From assembly GCA_964517605.1 (NCBI GenBank), contig CAZFCE010000004.1, positions 124,001 to 188,000 on the forward strand: a DNA stretch of 64,000 nt, written 5' to 3'. Of the stretch, positions 24,559 to 32,903 are shown piece by piece. The position numbers were made by a program, and so were the translations under genes. Every line of letters begins with the position of its first letter. Positions within the stretch are counted from its first letter, which is position 1. The stretch comes from J095 sp964517605. GTDB lineage: Bacteria > Chloroflexota > Anaerolineae > 4572-78 > J111. Below the pieces are notes generated by a model. It was not told where the DNA came from. It saw only the letters and a program-made list of their open reading frames with translations, and did no database searches.

Positions 24559-25295
24559 GCCAAATTGTTGCCAACCTGGAACAGTTGCAAACCCGTATTA
24601 ACCGGGCCGCCGGGGGCCGCCCCGTTACGCTGGTAGCCGTTACCAAAACAAACCCGTTGGCCACGGTGATCGAGGCGTACCAGGCCGGGTTGCGCTATTT
24701 TGGCGAAAATCGCTGGCAAGAAGGCAACGATAAAGCCGCTGCCTTTAAAACGTGGCTGCAAAGCCAGGCCAACCCGCAGCCGGTAGAATGGCATTTTATT
24801 GGGCATATTCAAAGCCGGCAGGCCAAAGAAGTGCTGGGCGGGCCGTACAACCTGCTTCATTCGGTGGACAGCCTGAAGCTGGCCCGCAAAATTGATGGCT
24901 TGATCACCGAACACCGGCTTGCACCGGTGAATGTGTTGTTGCAGTGCAACGTATCCGGCGAAGAGTCCAAATCCGGCTTTGAACTGTACCGCTGGCAAAC
25001 GGACAAAAATCAATTGGCCGCATTTTTGGCCGAGGCGCAACAATTTATCGGCCTTAAAAACGTAAAGGTGCGCGGGTTAATGACGATGGCTCCCTGGTTT
25101 GATGACGCCGAATTAACCCGGCCAATTTTTAGCAGTTTGGCCAAACTCAACCGCACCCTGCAAACCGAACTGCCCGAACTGAACTGGCAGCATTTATCAA
25201 TGGGCATGACCGATGATTTTGAGGTGGCGTTGCAAGAAGGAGCCACCATCATTCGGGTTGGACGCGCCATTTTTGGCGAAAGAAATTACACCTAA
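24555..25295 (+). CDS. YggS/PLPBP pyridoxal-phosphate homeostasis protein
   Basis: A 246-residue single TIM-barrel protein that binds pyridoxal 5'-phosphate and helps keep vitamin B6 and amino-acid pools balanced. The PLP lysine is in LVAVTKTNP near residue 32, followed by FGENRWQEG near 56, HFIGHIQSRQ near 83, GLMTMAPW near 177 and LSMGMTDDFEVA near 216. I chose the GTG at 24555, which overlaps the pgeF stop, because homology starts there. A longer in-frame start inside pgeF is rejected. proC follows after 15 bp, the classic yggS-proC-yggT order. Confidence 0.92.
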   Translation: MSQIVANLEQLQTRINRAAGGRPVTLVAVTKTNPLATVIEAYQAGLRYFGENRWQEGNDKAAAFKTWLQSQANPQPVEWHFIGHIQSRQAKEVLGGPYNLLHSVDSLKLARKIDGLITEHRLAPVNVLLQCNVSGEESKSGFELYRWQTDKNQLAAFLAEAQQFIGLKNVKVRGLMTMAPWFDDAELTRPIFSSLAKLNRTLQTELPELNWQHLSMGMTDDFEVALQEGATIIRVGRAIFGERNYT

Positions 25296-25310
25296 CAGAG
25301 AAAGTGATCC

Positions 25311-26141
25311 ATGTTAAAAGAAGTAAAATTTGGTTTTATCGGCAGCGGCGCAATGGCCACCGCCATGATTGAAGGGTTATCTAAAAAACAACTGATCACC
25401 CCGGAAAACGTTACCGCCAGCGACCCTTACATTGGGCAGCTTGAAAAACTGGCCACCCGGTATCACGTTAAAACCACCCACAACAATCTTGAGGCCGTGC
25501 ACGAAAAAGATGTGATTGTGCTTTCGATAAAGCCGCAAAACCTGGACGAAGTGGGCGACCAACTCCAGGGCCATATTCCGGCCCGGTCGGTGGTGTTGTC
25601 AATTATTGCCGGCGCGCCCATTGCCACCATCAGTCGTAAATTGCATCATTACCGCGTGGCCCGGATTATGCCCAACACTCCGGCCCGCGTGGGCAAAGGC
25701 ATGTCGGTGTGGACCTGCACCGAGGATGTAACCGAGCAGCAGCGCCTGTACGCCAAAGAAGTGCTGGCGGCGCTGGGCGAAGAAATCCACGTGGACAACG
25801 AAGATTACCTGGATATGGCCACGGCTTTATCGGGTACCGGCCCGGCGTATGTGTTTTTGTTTATGGAAGCCATGATTGACGCCGGCGTTCATATGGGCTT
25901 TTCGCGGCGCATTGCCGAACAACTGGTGTACCAAACCATCGAAGGCTCGGTGGCCTTTGCCCGCGACAGCAAACGGCATCCTGCCGAACTGCGCAACATG
26001 GTTACTTCGCCGGGTGGCACCACCGCCGACGCCATCTACCAACTTGATAAAGGCGGCTTTCGCACGGTGCTGTCCAAAGCTATTTGGGCCGCCTATAAAA
26101 AATCGCGGGCGTTAGGCGGACTGGAAACCAACAATGGGTAG
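25311..26141 (+). CDS. proC: ProC, pyrroline-5-carboxylate reductase
   Basis: Catalyses the last step of proline synthesis, NAD(P)H-dependent reduction of pyrroline-5-carboxylate. The 276 residues begin with the Rossmann motif GFIGSGAMATAMIEG. They continue with LSIKPQN near 66 and RIMPNTPARVGKG near 120, and have the C-terminal ATALSGTGPAYVF...MVTSPGGTTADAI dimerisation region. The length is normal for the family. Its last 8 bp overlap the yggT gene. Confidence 0.95.
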   Translation: MLKEVKFGFIGSGAMATAMIEGLSKKQLITPENVTASDPYIGQLEKLATRYHVKTTHNNLEAVHEKDVIVLSIKPQNLDEVGDQLQGHIPARSVVLSIIAGAPIATISRKLHHYRVARIMPNTPARVGKGMSVWTCTEDVTEQQRLYAKEVLAALGEEIHVDNEDYLDMATALSGTGPAYVFLFMEAMIDAGVHMGFSRRIAEQLVYQTIEGSVAFARDSKRHPAELRNMVTSPGGTTADAIYQLDKGGFRTVLSKAIWAAYKKSRALGGLETNNG

Positions 26142-26409
26142 TTTTTTAGTCTTTTTAATCAATGTAGTGTTTCAACTGCTGTGGTGGGCCATTTTAATCC
26201 GGGTGCTGCTCTCGTGGCTGCCCATGGCCGGCCTGCGGGTAGATATGTACAACCCCGTTATCCGGGCGTTGTACCAGCTCACCGATCCCATTTTAGAACC
26301 GTTGCGCCGGTATACCACGGTGGGGATGATTGACCTCAGCCCGATTGTGGCGTTGTTGGGTTTAGAAGTTGTCCGGTATCTGCTGGTTTCCTTAATCACA
26401 GGCGTTTGA
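26134..26409 (+). CDS. YggT family membrane protein
   Basis: A 91-residue protein with two hydrophobic segments, at about 5-30 and 66-90. They flank the conserved middle YNPVIRALYQLTDPILEPLRR. YggT proteins accompany proC and yggS and have been linked to cell division (YlmG) and osmotic tolerance, but the mechanism is not known. The start overlaps the end of proC, so translation is coupled. Confidence 0.9.
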   Translation: MGSFLVFLINVVFQLLWWAILIRVLLSWLPMAGLRVDMYNPVIRALYQLTDPILEPLRRYTTVGMIDLSPIVALLGLEVVRYLLVSLITGV

Positions 26410-26420
26410 GGAGAACAATT

Positions 26421-26720
26421 ATGCGCGATATTAAATTTAACATTACCAAAGCCGAAGAAGGCGCGGCCTTTGCCGTGCATGTGGTGCCTAAAGCCGCCAA
26501 AAATGAAGTGGTGGGCAAACATGGCGATGCGCTAAAGGTGAATTTAACCTCAAATACCGTATCGGGTATTGCCAACGATGCGCTGGTTAACTTTATTGCC
26601 CAAAAACTTGATGTTAAGCGCGAAAATGTGGAGATTGTGGCCGGCCTCACCTCCAAAGAAAAAATGGTGATTGTGGTGGGAATTTCGCCCGCCGATTTGG
26701 AGCGATTGCTGCTGGCCTGA
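26421..26720 (+). CDS. DUF167 (YggU) family protein
   Basis: A small 99-residue cytosolic protein of unknown function, often found beside yggT. The family features VVPKAAKNEVVGKHGDALKV (about 22-41), ANDALVNFIAQKLDV near 55 and a GLTSKEKMV loop near 78 are present. The ATG at 26421 has a GAGGAGA site 8 bp upstream; the upstream TTG at 26406 lies within that leader and is not used. The gene is 11 bp after yggT. Confidence 0.87.
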   Translation: MRDIKFNITKAEEGAAFAVHVVPKAAKNEVVGKHGDALKVNLTSNTVSGIANDALVNFIAQKLDVKRENVEIVAGLTSKEKMVIVVGISPADLERLLLA

Positions 26721-26782
26721 CCAACAGGAACTTTTGCACTCCAATCAGCGTTTATTGAGTAGCACGATTGGAGGAAAATCCA

Positions 26783-27301
26783 ATGAAAAAATATATTTAC
26801 CCATTGGCATTGATAATTGCCCTCGGCGTGGTGGCGCTGGCAACGGCTTGTGGCGAGTCCCCAACGCCCCCGCCCGATATTATGGAGGCTCAGGCGGTTA
26901 CGCCCGCTACCCCAACTCCGGCTCCGTTGCCAACCGCCACCGTCAAACTGATTACCGAAATTATAGAACCCGACTCACCCGTATCGCCGCCACCACAGCC
27001 GCCACAGCAAGCAGAGCTTATGCCCAACATTAACCCAAACAACCTGCCCCCCGGCAGTGAAGCCGCCGTAAAAGCCGCCATTGCCGACCTGGCCAAACAG
27101 AAAAACCTGCCCGTTACTGACATCAGTGTGGTGTCCGTGGAAGCCGTAGAATGGAACGACTCCAGCCTGGGTTGCCCGCAAGAAGGCTTTATGTACGCCC
27201 AGGTCATCACCCCCGGTTATTTAATCAAACTAACCGCCGGGGGCCGGCAATACCAATACCACACCGACCAAACCAAAACGGTGGTTCTCTGCCAAAAATA
27301 G
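26783..27301 (+). CDS. Putative lipoprotein of unknown function
   Basis: A 172-residue predicted exported lipoprotein. It has a Lys-rich start, a hydrophobic core and the lipobox LATAC with the lipid-accepting Cys near residue 22. A Pro/Thr-rich spacer (about 27-80) leads to a globular C-terminal part with VEWNDSSLGCPQEG and a YQYHTDQTKTVVLC end. Its two Cys residues could form a disulfide. I recall similar C-terminal parts in other Chloroflexota secreted proteins, but no function is known. The start is set by a GGAGGA site. A terminator follows at 27323. Confidence 0.7.
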   Translation: MKKYIYPLALIIALGVVALATACGESPTPPPDIMEAQAVTPATPTPAPLPTATVKLITEIIEPDSPVSPPPQPPQQAELMPNINPNNLPPGSEAAVKAAIADLAKQKNLPVTDISVVSVEAVEWNDSSLGCPQEGFMYAQVITPGYLIKLTAGGRQYQYHTDQTKTVVLCQK

Positions 27302-27322
27302 TCAGGCTAACCCATCAAACAA

Positions 27323-27349
27323 AACGTCTCAACCGGGAGGCGTTTTTTT
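27323..27349 (+). terminator. Rho-independent terminator
   Basis: AACGTCTC (27323-27330) pairs with GAGGCGTT (27337-27344), including one G-U pair, and runs into seven Ts. It follows the lipoprotein stop by 21 bp. Confidence 0.8.
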
Positions 27350-27374
27350 GTAAAAAAACAGGAGACGGTAGCCA

Positions 27375-29591
27375 ATGAAACTTTCAGAATATCCGCGCCC
27401 ACCCGATGACAGCGGTCGCGGCGTGCACTGGTCGCCTTCAACCAGTGTGTGGGGCAAAGAGGAGTGGAAAACCAAGTGGTTGCCTTTTTTGCTGGCGGCC
27501 AAAATTAAGTGGGTTAAAGTGCTGGATGATGGCGGCGGTAGCTCGCTGGGGCTGATTAAGCGGCTAATTGATTATAAAATTATGCCCGTGGTGCGGGTGT
27601 ACCTGCACCCCAACTACCCCGGTTTTATCGGCGGGCGCGAAATTGATTACGCCCGCCGGCTGGCCAAACTGGGCGTGGTTTACATGGAGTTTGGCAACGA
27701 GCCAGACCTGGCGCTGGAGTGGGATAACCGCAACCGGCCCGATAACTGGCTGGAAATTGTGGTTAACCGCTACATTGATGCCTGGGACAAAGTGCGCCCG
27801 TTTGGCATTATCCCCCTGTTCGATGCGTTTGGGCCGGGCGGGCGGGGCAACCCCTTTGAGTTGATGATACGCAAAAACCGTGCCGATATTTTTGAGGCGA
27901 TGGTGGTGGCCGTGCACAACTACTGCCTGGGCCGCCCCCTCACTTACCCCAACGATGGCATTGCCGATAAAGGCACGCCCCTCAGCGCAGAAGAGTACCT
28001 GGCGCTGGCCGATAACGACCCCAACCGCACCAACTGGGTGTGGGAGCGCCCCCTTGAAGACGTGAACAAACTCCGCGCCCAGTACGTTAACGCCGGGGCT
28101 AATGTACTCAACGATTCCACCGGCTTTCGCGCTTTTGAATATATGAACAACCTGGTGCAGCAGGCCGCTGGTCGTAGCGTGCCGGTGATGATGACCGAAG
28201 GCGGCTACAACGTGGGCCAGCGGGCCGGCACCACCGCCGGCGATGACGCCCGTTACCCCAAACCCACCGCCTACTGGGCGTCGCGCCTTACCATAGATAT
28301 GTTTGATAACCACCCGCTGCCCGAATATTACTTCTGCTCAATGCCGTGGTTTATTGCCGGCTACCAAATGGGCGTGATGGCCTCTAGCTACGAGCCGCAA
28401 GGGCCGTGGTTTACCAACTGGTACGATAAAGAATTTGGGCTAAAAGGCGAACTGCCGGTGGTGAGCATGCTCAAATCCGCGTCGCCCAAACTCCGCGCCG
28501 GCGGTCCCGTGCCCGCCGGCATGCAAAACTTCTACACCGGCCCCGACCTGACCGGTCGCCAATTTGATGACGAATTGAAATACCTTGAGCCGCAAGTGCT
28601 GCTAAAACCCACCGATAATCCGGCGCAGCCGTACTGGAAACTGACCGCCGTGCAGTGGAAAGAGGATGGCAACGGCTACATGTTCATCAAATGTCTGGAT
28701 GAAACCGGCCAACCCCTCGAAGGGCAGGAGTTTCAGGCGGCGCGGCAGGGCGGCGTTGACACGGCCAAAACCAAAGGCGCGGTTGACCAATACCTGGGCA
28801 ACCTGGCCATGTACGGCGCGTTGGGCACTTACACCGTTACGGTTAACGGCCTCCCCAGCGACGCGCTCACCAACGTGGGCAACGGTGGCGAAGCGCCCGG
28901 CTATAAATCCACCAACTTCTGGCTAACTTTTCAGAAAACAGCGGCTCACGCGGAGGAGAAAACCGTTATGCTTGATTTCAACGCCAAAGACCGGGAATAC
29001 GTGCAAAGTTTCCAGCAAGCCAGCCAGCTTAAAAACGAGGCCGCCGGTTTTCAACAGGTGGTGGTTCCCGCCAACACCACCCGCAACTACTACAAAGTGA
29101 TCGGTATCCGGCACCTCACCCCGGATGAAAACCGGGGCAACCACAGCGCGTTTATCGCCGTGCTCGATGCCAACGGCAACGTTGACCGCACCAAACAGAT
29201 TGATTGGGGCTGGCAGGGCATGCAGCCCAACCAAAAACCGCGCCCGGTGGTGCAGGATAAACCGGCCCAGGAACGCCCCAACGTTCAGTTAAACGCCAAC
29301 CAGTATTGCTGGTTCCAGGTGCTGGGCTTTGAAAGCGAACGGATTGAGAACATCCACTCTATGTACACCACCGATGGCGGCAGCCATTCGTGGTACATTG
29401 TGTTCTACCCGGTCAAAGGCACCGGCACGCTCCCGCCGCCGCCTTCGCTGCCGCCCATCACCCCCGCCGAACAAAAACCGGCGGTGAAGCCGGTAGACAA
29501 CAGCCAGGCCATTGCCCTGTTGGAGCAAGCCCAGGCGTTGGTTAACCAGGCCAACCAAAAAATAGAACAAGCCAAGGCCCTGCTCAAATAG
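27375..29591 (+). CDS. Glycoside-hydrolase-like TIM-barrel protein with C-terminal beta and coiled-coil regions
   Basis: A 738-residue protein whose first 380 residues look like a clan-A glycoside hydrolase. FGNEPDLA near 106-113 has the form of the acid/base site and MMTEGGYN near 271-278 that of the nucleophile site. A beta-rich middle part follows, then a second domain around 535-690 (YYKVIGIRHLTPDENRGNH, later SHSWYIVFYPV). After a Pro-rich linker the protein ends in a short helix of LLEQAQALVNQANQ type. No signal peptide is visible, so its location and substrate are unclear. It may act inside the cell or leave by another route. The gene is monocistronic between two terminators. Confidence 0.65.
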   Translation: MKLSEYPRPPDDSGRGVHWSPSTSVWGKEEWKTKWLPFLLAAKIKWVKVLDDGGGSSLGLIKRLIDYKIMPVVRVYLHPNYPGFIGGREIDYARRLAKLGVVYMEFGNEPDLALEWDNRNRPDNWLEIVVNRYIDAWDKVRPFGIIPLFDAFGPGGRGNPFELMIRKNRADIFEAMVVAVHNYCLGRPLTYPNDGIADKGTPLSAEEYLALADNDPNRTNWVWERPLEDVNKLRAQYVNAGANVLNDSTGFRAFEYMNNLVQQAAGRSVPVMMTEGGYNVGQRAGTTAGDDARYPKPTAYWASRLTIDMFDNHPLPEYYFCSMPWFIAGYQMGVMASSYEPQGPWFTNWYDKEFGLKGELPVVSMLKSASPKLRAGGPVPAGMQNFYTGPDLTGRQFDDELKYLEPQVLLKPTDNPAQPYWKLTAVQWKEDGNGYMFIKCLDETGQPLEGQEFQAARQGGVDTAKTKGAVDQYLGNLAMYGALGTYTVTVNGLPSDALTNVGNGGEAPGYKSTNFWLTFQKTAAHAEEKTVMLDFNAKDREYVQSFQQASQLKNEAAGFQQVVVPANTTRNYYKVIGIRHLTPDENRGNHSAFIAVLDANGNVDRTKQIDWGWQGMQPNQKPRPVVQDKPAQERPNVQLNANQYCWFQVLGFESERIENIHSMYTTDGGSHSWYIVFYPVKGTGTLPPPPSLPPITPAEQKPAVKPVDNSQAIALLEQAQALVNQANQKIEQAKALLK

Positions 29592-29604
29592 GGGCCGGCC
29601 TCCC

Positions 29605-29641
29605 AAAAGCGAGACAGAACTAAATCTGTCTCGCTTTTTTT
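29605..29641 (+). terminator. Rho-independent terminator
   Basis: A perfect stem of 14 bp (29605-29618 with 29625-29638, arm AAAAGCGAGACAGA) with an ACTAAA loop is followed by a T-run. It closes the glycoside-hydrolase-like gene just before the pyr promoter. Confidence 0.9.
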
Positions 29642-29657
29642 TGAGTGTTCAATCTTG

Positions 29658-29686
29658 TTGACAAAGCGCCGGCCCGCTTCTATAAT
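29658..29686 (+). promoter_or_regulatory. Consensus sigma70 promoter of the pyr operon
   Basis: TTGACA (29658-29663) and TATAAT (29681-29686), both perfect, are 17 bp apart. Transcription should start near 29692, which rules out any protein start upstream of that point. Confidence 0.85.
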
Positions 29687-29728
29687 CCGGCGCGATTATT
29701 AACCCTACCATTTTTACGAGGTGATATT

Positions 29729-31150
29729 TTGTCCAGCCAACCTGGTTTTATCGAAAAATTAACCGCCGCCATTGAAACCAATAATTCACTGCTCTGCGTT
29801 GGGCTAGACCCCGAACCCCGCCAGTTTCCGGCCCACTTTCCCGCCACCGTGGATACCCCGGCGCTGGCCAATTGGGGCATCCGCCTGATTGAGCAAACCG
29901 CCGACCTGGCCTGCTGTTACAAACCCAACATCGCCTTTTACGAACAATACGGAACCGCCGGCCTTGAGGCGCTGCAACAAACCATCGCCGCCGTGCCAAA
30001 ACACATCCCCGTGTTGCTAGACATCAAACGCGGCGATATTGGCAGCACCGTTGCCGCCTACGCCCGCGCCGCCTTTGAAATTATACAGGCCGATGCCGTA
30101 ACCCTGGCTCCTTATCTGGGCGCAGACAGTATTGCCCCGTTTTTGGCCTATCCCGGCAAAGCCGCCTTTGTGCTGTGCTATACCTCTAACCCCTCCGCCG
30201 CCCAGGTGCAAGAGTTTGGCGCGCCCGGCGAACGGCTGTTTGAATTTATTGCCCGGCGGGCGCAGGAGTGGGGCAACCCCAACCAGATTGGTTTTGTGGT
30301 GGGCGCAACCCAGCCCCAGGCGTTGGCCCGCGTGCGCCAACTGGCTCCCCAAAGCTGGATTTTAGCGCCCGGCGTGGGCGCGCAAGGCGGCGATTTGTCC
30401 GCGGCGCTGGCTGCCGGGTTGAACGCCGCCGGCAGCGGGCTGATTGTGCCGGTATCGCGCAGTGTTATCTACGCCGATGACCCCCGGCAGGCCGCCCTCG
30501 CTCTCCGCGCCCAAATCAACCAGGCCCGCGCCGCCATCACCACCGCGCCGCCCGCCGAGGAATACCGCGACCTCATTTTGTTGCTGCATCAGGTGGGCTG
30601 CGTGCAATTTGGCAATTTTACGCTGGCCAGCGGCAAACAATCACCCATTTATATAGATTTACGCCGGATGAGCGCCAGCCCGGTTTTGCTACAACTGGCC
30701 GCCCGCGCCTACGCCAACCTGCTGCGCCCGCTAAAGTTTGATCACCTGGCCGCCGTGCCTTACGCCGCGCTCACCATTGGCACGGCGGTGGCGCTGGCTA
30801 CCGGCAGCTCACTGATTTACCCGCGCAAAGAGGCCAAAGCCCACGGCACGGGCAAAACCGTCGAAGGGGTGTTTGCCGCCGGCGATACCGCGCTGGTGAT
30901 TGAGGATTTAGTCACCAGCGGTGGCAGCGTGCTCACCGCCATTGAGCAGTTGCAGGCGGCGCAACTTGCCGTTACCGATGTGGCCGTGCTGATTGACCGC
31001 GAGCAGGGCGGCCCGCAAAACCTGGCGGCGGCGGGCTACCGGCTGCACGCTGCGCTGCAAATTTCAACCATTCTGGCGGTGCTGCATCAGGCCGGCAAAA
31101 TTTCAACCGAGCAGTTTGAAACCGTTAAAAATTATCTGGCCAATGGCTAA
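29729..31150 (+). CDS. pyrFE: PyrF-PyrE fusion: orotidine-5'-phosphate decarboxylase and orotate phosphoribosyltransferase
   Basis: A bifunctional enzyme for the last two steps of UMP synthesis. The N-terminal half is a PyrF of the type-2 kind: LCVGLDPEP near residue 18 and the catalytic LLDIKRGDIGST near 96. The C-terminal half from about 278 is PyrE, with FGNFTLASGKQSPIYIDLR near 291 and the PRPP loop VIEDLVTSGGS near 390. The order is PyrF then PyrE, the reverse of the eukaryotic UMPS. The TTG at 29729 is the likely start: it has a perfect GAGGTGAT site and lies downstream of the consensus promoter. Length is 473 residues. pyrD follows after 17 bp. Confidence 0.93.
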   Translation: MSSQPGFIEKLTAAIETNNSLLCVGLDPEPRQFPAHFPATVDTPALANWGIRLIEQTADLACCYKPNIAFYEQYGTAGLEALQQTIAAVPKHIPVLLDIKRGDIGSTVAAYARAAFEIIQADAVTLAPYLGADSIAPFLAYPGKAAFVLCYTSNPSAAQVQEFGAPGERLFEFIARRAQEWGNPNQIGFVVGATQPQALARVRQLAPQSWILAPGVGAQGGDLSAALAAGLNAAGSGLIVPVSRSVIYADDPRQAALALRAQINQARAAITTAPPAEEYRDLILLLHQVGCVQFGNFTLASGKQSPIYIDLRRMSASPVLLQLAARAYANLLRPLKFDHLAAVPYAALTIGTAVALATGSSLIYPRKEAKAHGTGKTVEGVFAAGDTALVIEDLVTSGGSVLTAIEQLQAAQLAVTDVAVLIDREQGGPQNLAAAGYRLHAALQISTILAVLHQAGKISTEQFETVKNYLANG

Positions 31151-31167
31151 AATGGACGCAAAATGAT

Positions 31168-32097
31168 ATGGACAACTCCCGGTTACGCTGTGACTTTTTA
31201 AATTTTCAGCTCAACACGCCGTTTGTGCTGGCTTCGGGCATTATTGGCACCAGCGCCGCGTTGATGGTGCGGGCGGCGCACAGCGGCGCGGGCATGATTA
31301 CCGCCAAAAGCTGCGGCCCCACGCCCCGCGATGGCCATCCCAATCCGGTGGCGATTGATTTTGGCGGCGGGCTGCTCAACGCCATTGGGCTAACCAACCC
31401 CGGCGCTGACCACGAAGCCGAACTGCTGGCCGAAACGCGCCGCCAGTTGCAGCCGTTGGGCGTGCCGCTGCTGGCCAGTATTTTTGCCGGCACCGTGGCC
31501 GAATTTGCCACGGTGGCCCGCGCCGTGGCGCAAGCCCAACCGGACATCATCGAGGTGAACATTTCTTGCCCCAACGTGGGCGATGAATTTGGCACGCCCT
31601 TTGCCGGCACCATCGAGAGCGCCGCCGCCGTTACCGCCGCCGTGCGCGGCGCGGTTGATGTTCCGGTGGCGGTAAAACTGGCTCCCAACGTGCCCAGCAT
31701 TGCCCGGATTGCCGCCGCCGTGGTTGAAGCCGGAGCCGATGCCATTACCGCGGTGAACACCGCGCCGGGTATGCTCATTGATGCCGTTTCGGGCCGGCCG
31801 GTGCTGCACAACCAGGTGGGCGGCATGTCCGGCCCGGCGCTCAAACCCATCGCCCTGCGCTGCGTGTACGAAATCCGCAAGGCGGTGAATGTGCCCATTA
31901 TTGGCACGGGCGGCGTAACCACCGGCCTCGACGCCGTGGAGATGCTGGCCGCCGGCGCGACGGTGGTCGGGGTGGGCACGGCGGTGTGGTATAGGGGCGT
32001 GAACGCTCTGGCCCAAATTGGGGCCGAACTGGTTGATTTTATGGACGCACGCGGCTTTACCACGGTGGCTCAACTGCGCGGGCGCAGCCACCGGTAA
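31168..32097 (+). CDS. pyrD: PyrD, dihydroorotate dehydrogenase (class 1B type)
   Basis: FMN flavoprotein that oxidises dihydroorotate to orotate. The 309 residues form a TIM barrel with FVLASGIIGTSAAL near 20, AKSCGPTPRDGHPNP near 47 and ISCPNVGDEFGTPF near 132, the last carrying the active-site Cys typical of class 1. IIGTGGVTTGLDAVEML lies near 246. The adjacent PyrK subunit indicates the NAD-linked 1B form, a PyrD/PyrK heterotetramer in the cytoplasm. Confidence 0.93.
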   Translation: MDNSRLRCDFLNFQLNTPFVLASGIIGTSAALMVRAAHSGAGMITAKSCGPTPRDGHPNPVAIDFGGGLLNAIGLTNPGADHEAELLAETRRQLQPLGVPLLASIFAGTVAEFATVARAVAQAQPDIIEVNISCPNVGDEFGTPFAGTIESAAAVTAAVRGAVDVPVAVKLAPNVPSIARIAAAVVEAGADAITAVNTAPGMLIDAVSGRPVLHNQVGGMSGPALKPIALRCVYEIRKAVNVPIIGTGGVTTGLDAVEMLAAGATVVGVGTAVWYRGVNALAQIGAELVDFMDARGFTTVAQLRGRSHR

Positions 32098-32116
32098 TTT
32101 TTGATCGGGAAAAAAG

Positions 32117-32878
32117 ATGATGAACTACAACCTACCCCAACCGTTAAAAATTGTTGCCATCCGGCCAGAAAACGCCATCAACAAAACTTTTATGCTGGAT
32201 GGCGCTATCAGCGCCCAGCCGGGCCAGTTTGTTATGGCCTGGTTGCCGGGCATGCCCGATAAACCCTTTAGCCTGGCGAATGCCAACCCGCTCAGCATGA
32301 CCATTGCCGCCGTTGGGCCGCTCAGCCGGGCGCTGCACCGGCTGGCCGTGGGCGATTCAATCTGGGTGCGCGGCCCGCTGGGGCGCGGCTACCAGTTGCC
32401 CGCCCAACCCGGCGCGCACCTGCTGCTGATTGGCGGCGGTTACGGCGTGGCTCCGCTGCGTTTTTTGGCCGAAACGGCGCTGGCGCAGGGCTATCGCGTT
32501 TCGGTGATTGTGGGCGCGCGGCGGGCGCAGGATTTATTGCTGGCCGAGGCGTTTGCCGAGTTGGGCGCGGCCACCTGGCTCACCACCGAAGACGGTTCGG
32601 CGGGCATAGCCGGGCTGGTGACAGACGCCATCTCGCCGGTGTTGGCCGGCAAGTTGGGCAAACCGGCGCTCATTTGCACTTGCGGTCCCACCGGCATGCT
32701 GCGGGCGGTGGCGGCGCGTGGCGCGGCAGAAAACATCCCGGTGCAGCTAAGCTGGGAGGCGCACATGCGCTGCGGCCTGGGGTTGTGTGGTAGCTGCGAG
32801 GTGGGCCAGGGCTGGCTAACCTGCCAGGACGGGCCGGTGTTTCCCTTTAACCCGGAACAGGTTTCGCCGGTAGAATAG
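32117..32878 (+). CDS. pyrK: PyrK, dihydroorotate dehydrogenase electron transfer subunit
   Basis: A 253-residue FAD and [2Fe-2S] protein that passes electrons from PyrD to NAD. The N-terminal barrel (PGQFVMAWLPGMPDKPFSLA) is followed by the NAD-binding part with LLLIGGGYGVAPL near 97. The cluster-binding CGLGLCGSC...GWLTCQDGPVF lies near the C-terminus, giving four Cys ligands. Two adjacent ATGs could serve as start. The last gene of the pyr operon. Confidence 0.92.
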   Translation: MMNYNLPQPLKIVAIRPENAINKTFMLDGAISAQPGQFVMAWLPGMPDKPFSLANANPLSMTIAAVGPLSRALHRLAVGDSIWVRGPLGRGYQLPAQPGAHLLLIGGGYGVAPLRFLAETALAQGYRVSVIVGARRAQDLLLAEAFAELGAATWLTTEDGSAGIAGLVTDAISPVLAGKLGKPALICTCGPTGMLRAVAARGAAENIPVQLSWEAHMRCGLGLCGSCEVGQGWLTCQDGPVFPFNPEQVSPVE

Positions 32879-32903
32879 GGCGCGGCGGCTTTAGGGAGTC
32901 GGG

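Noticed and set aside
29645..29728. Longer start for the PyrFE protein at 29645
   Set aside because: It lies upstream of the consensus promoter -35/-10 and so would not be on the transcript.
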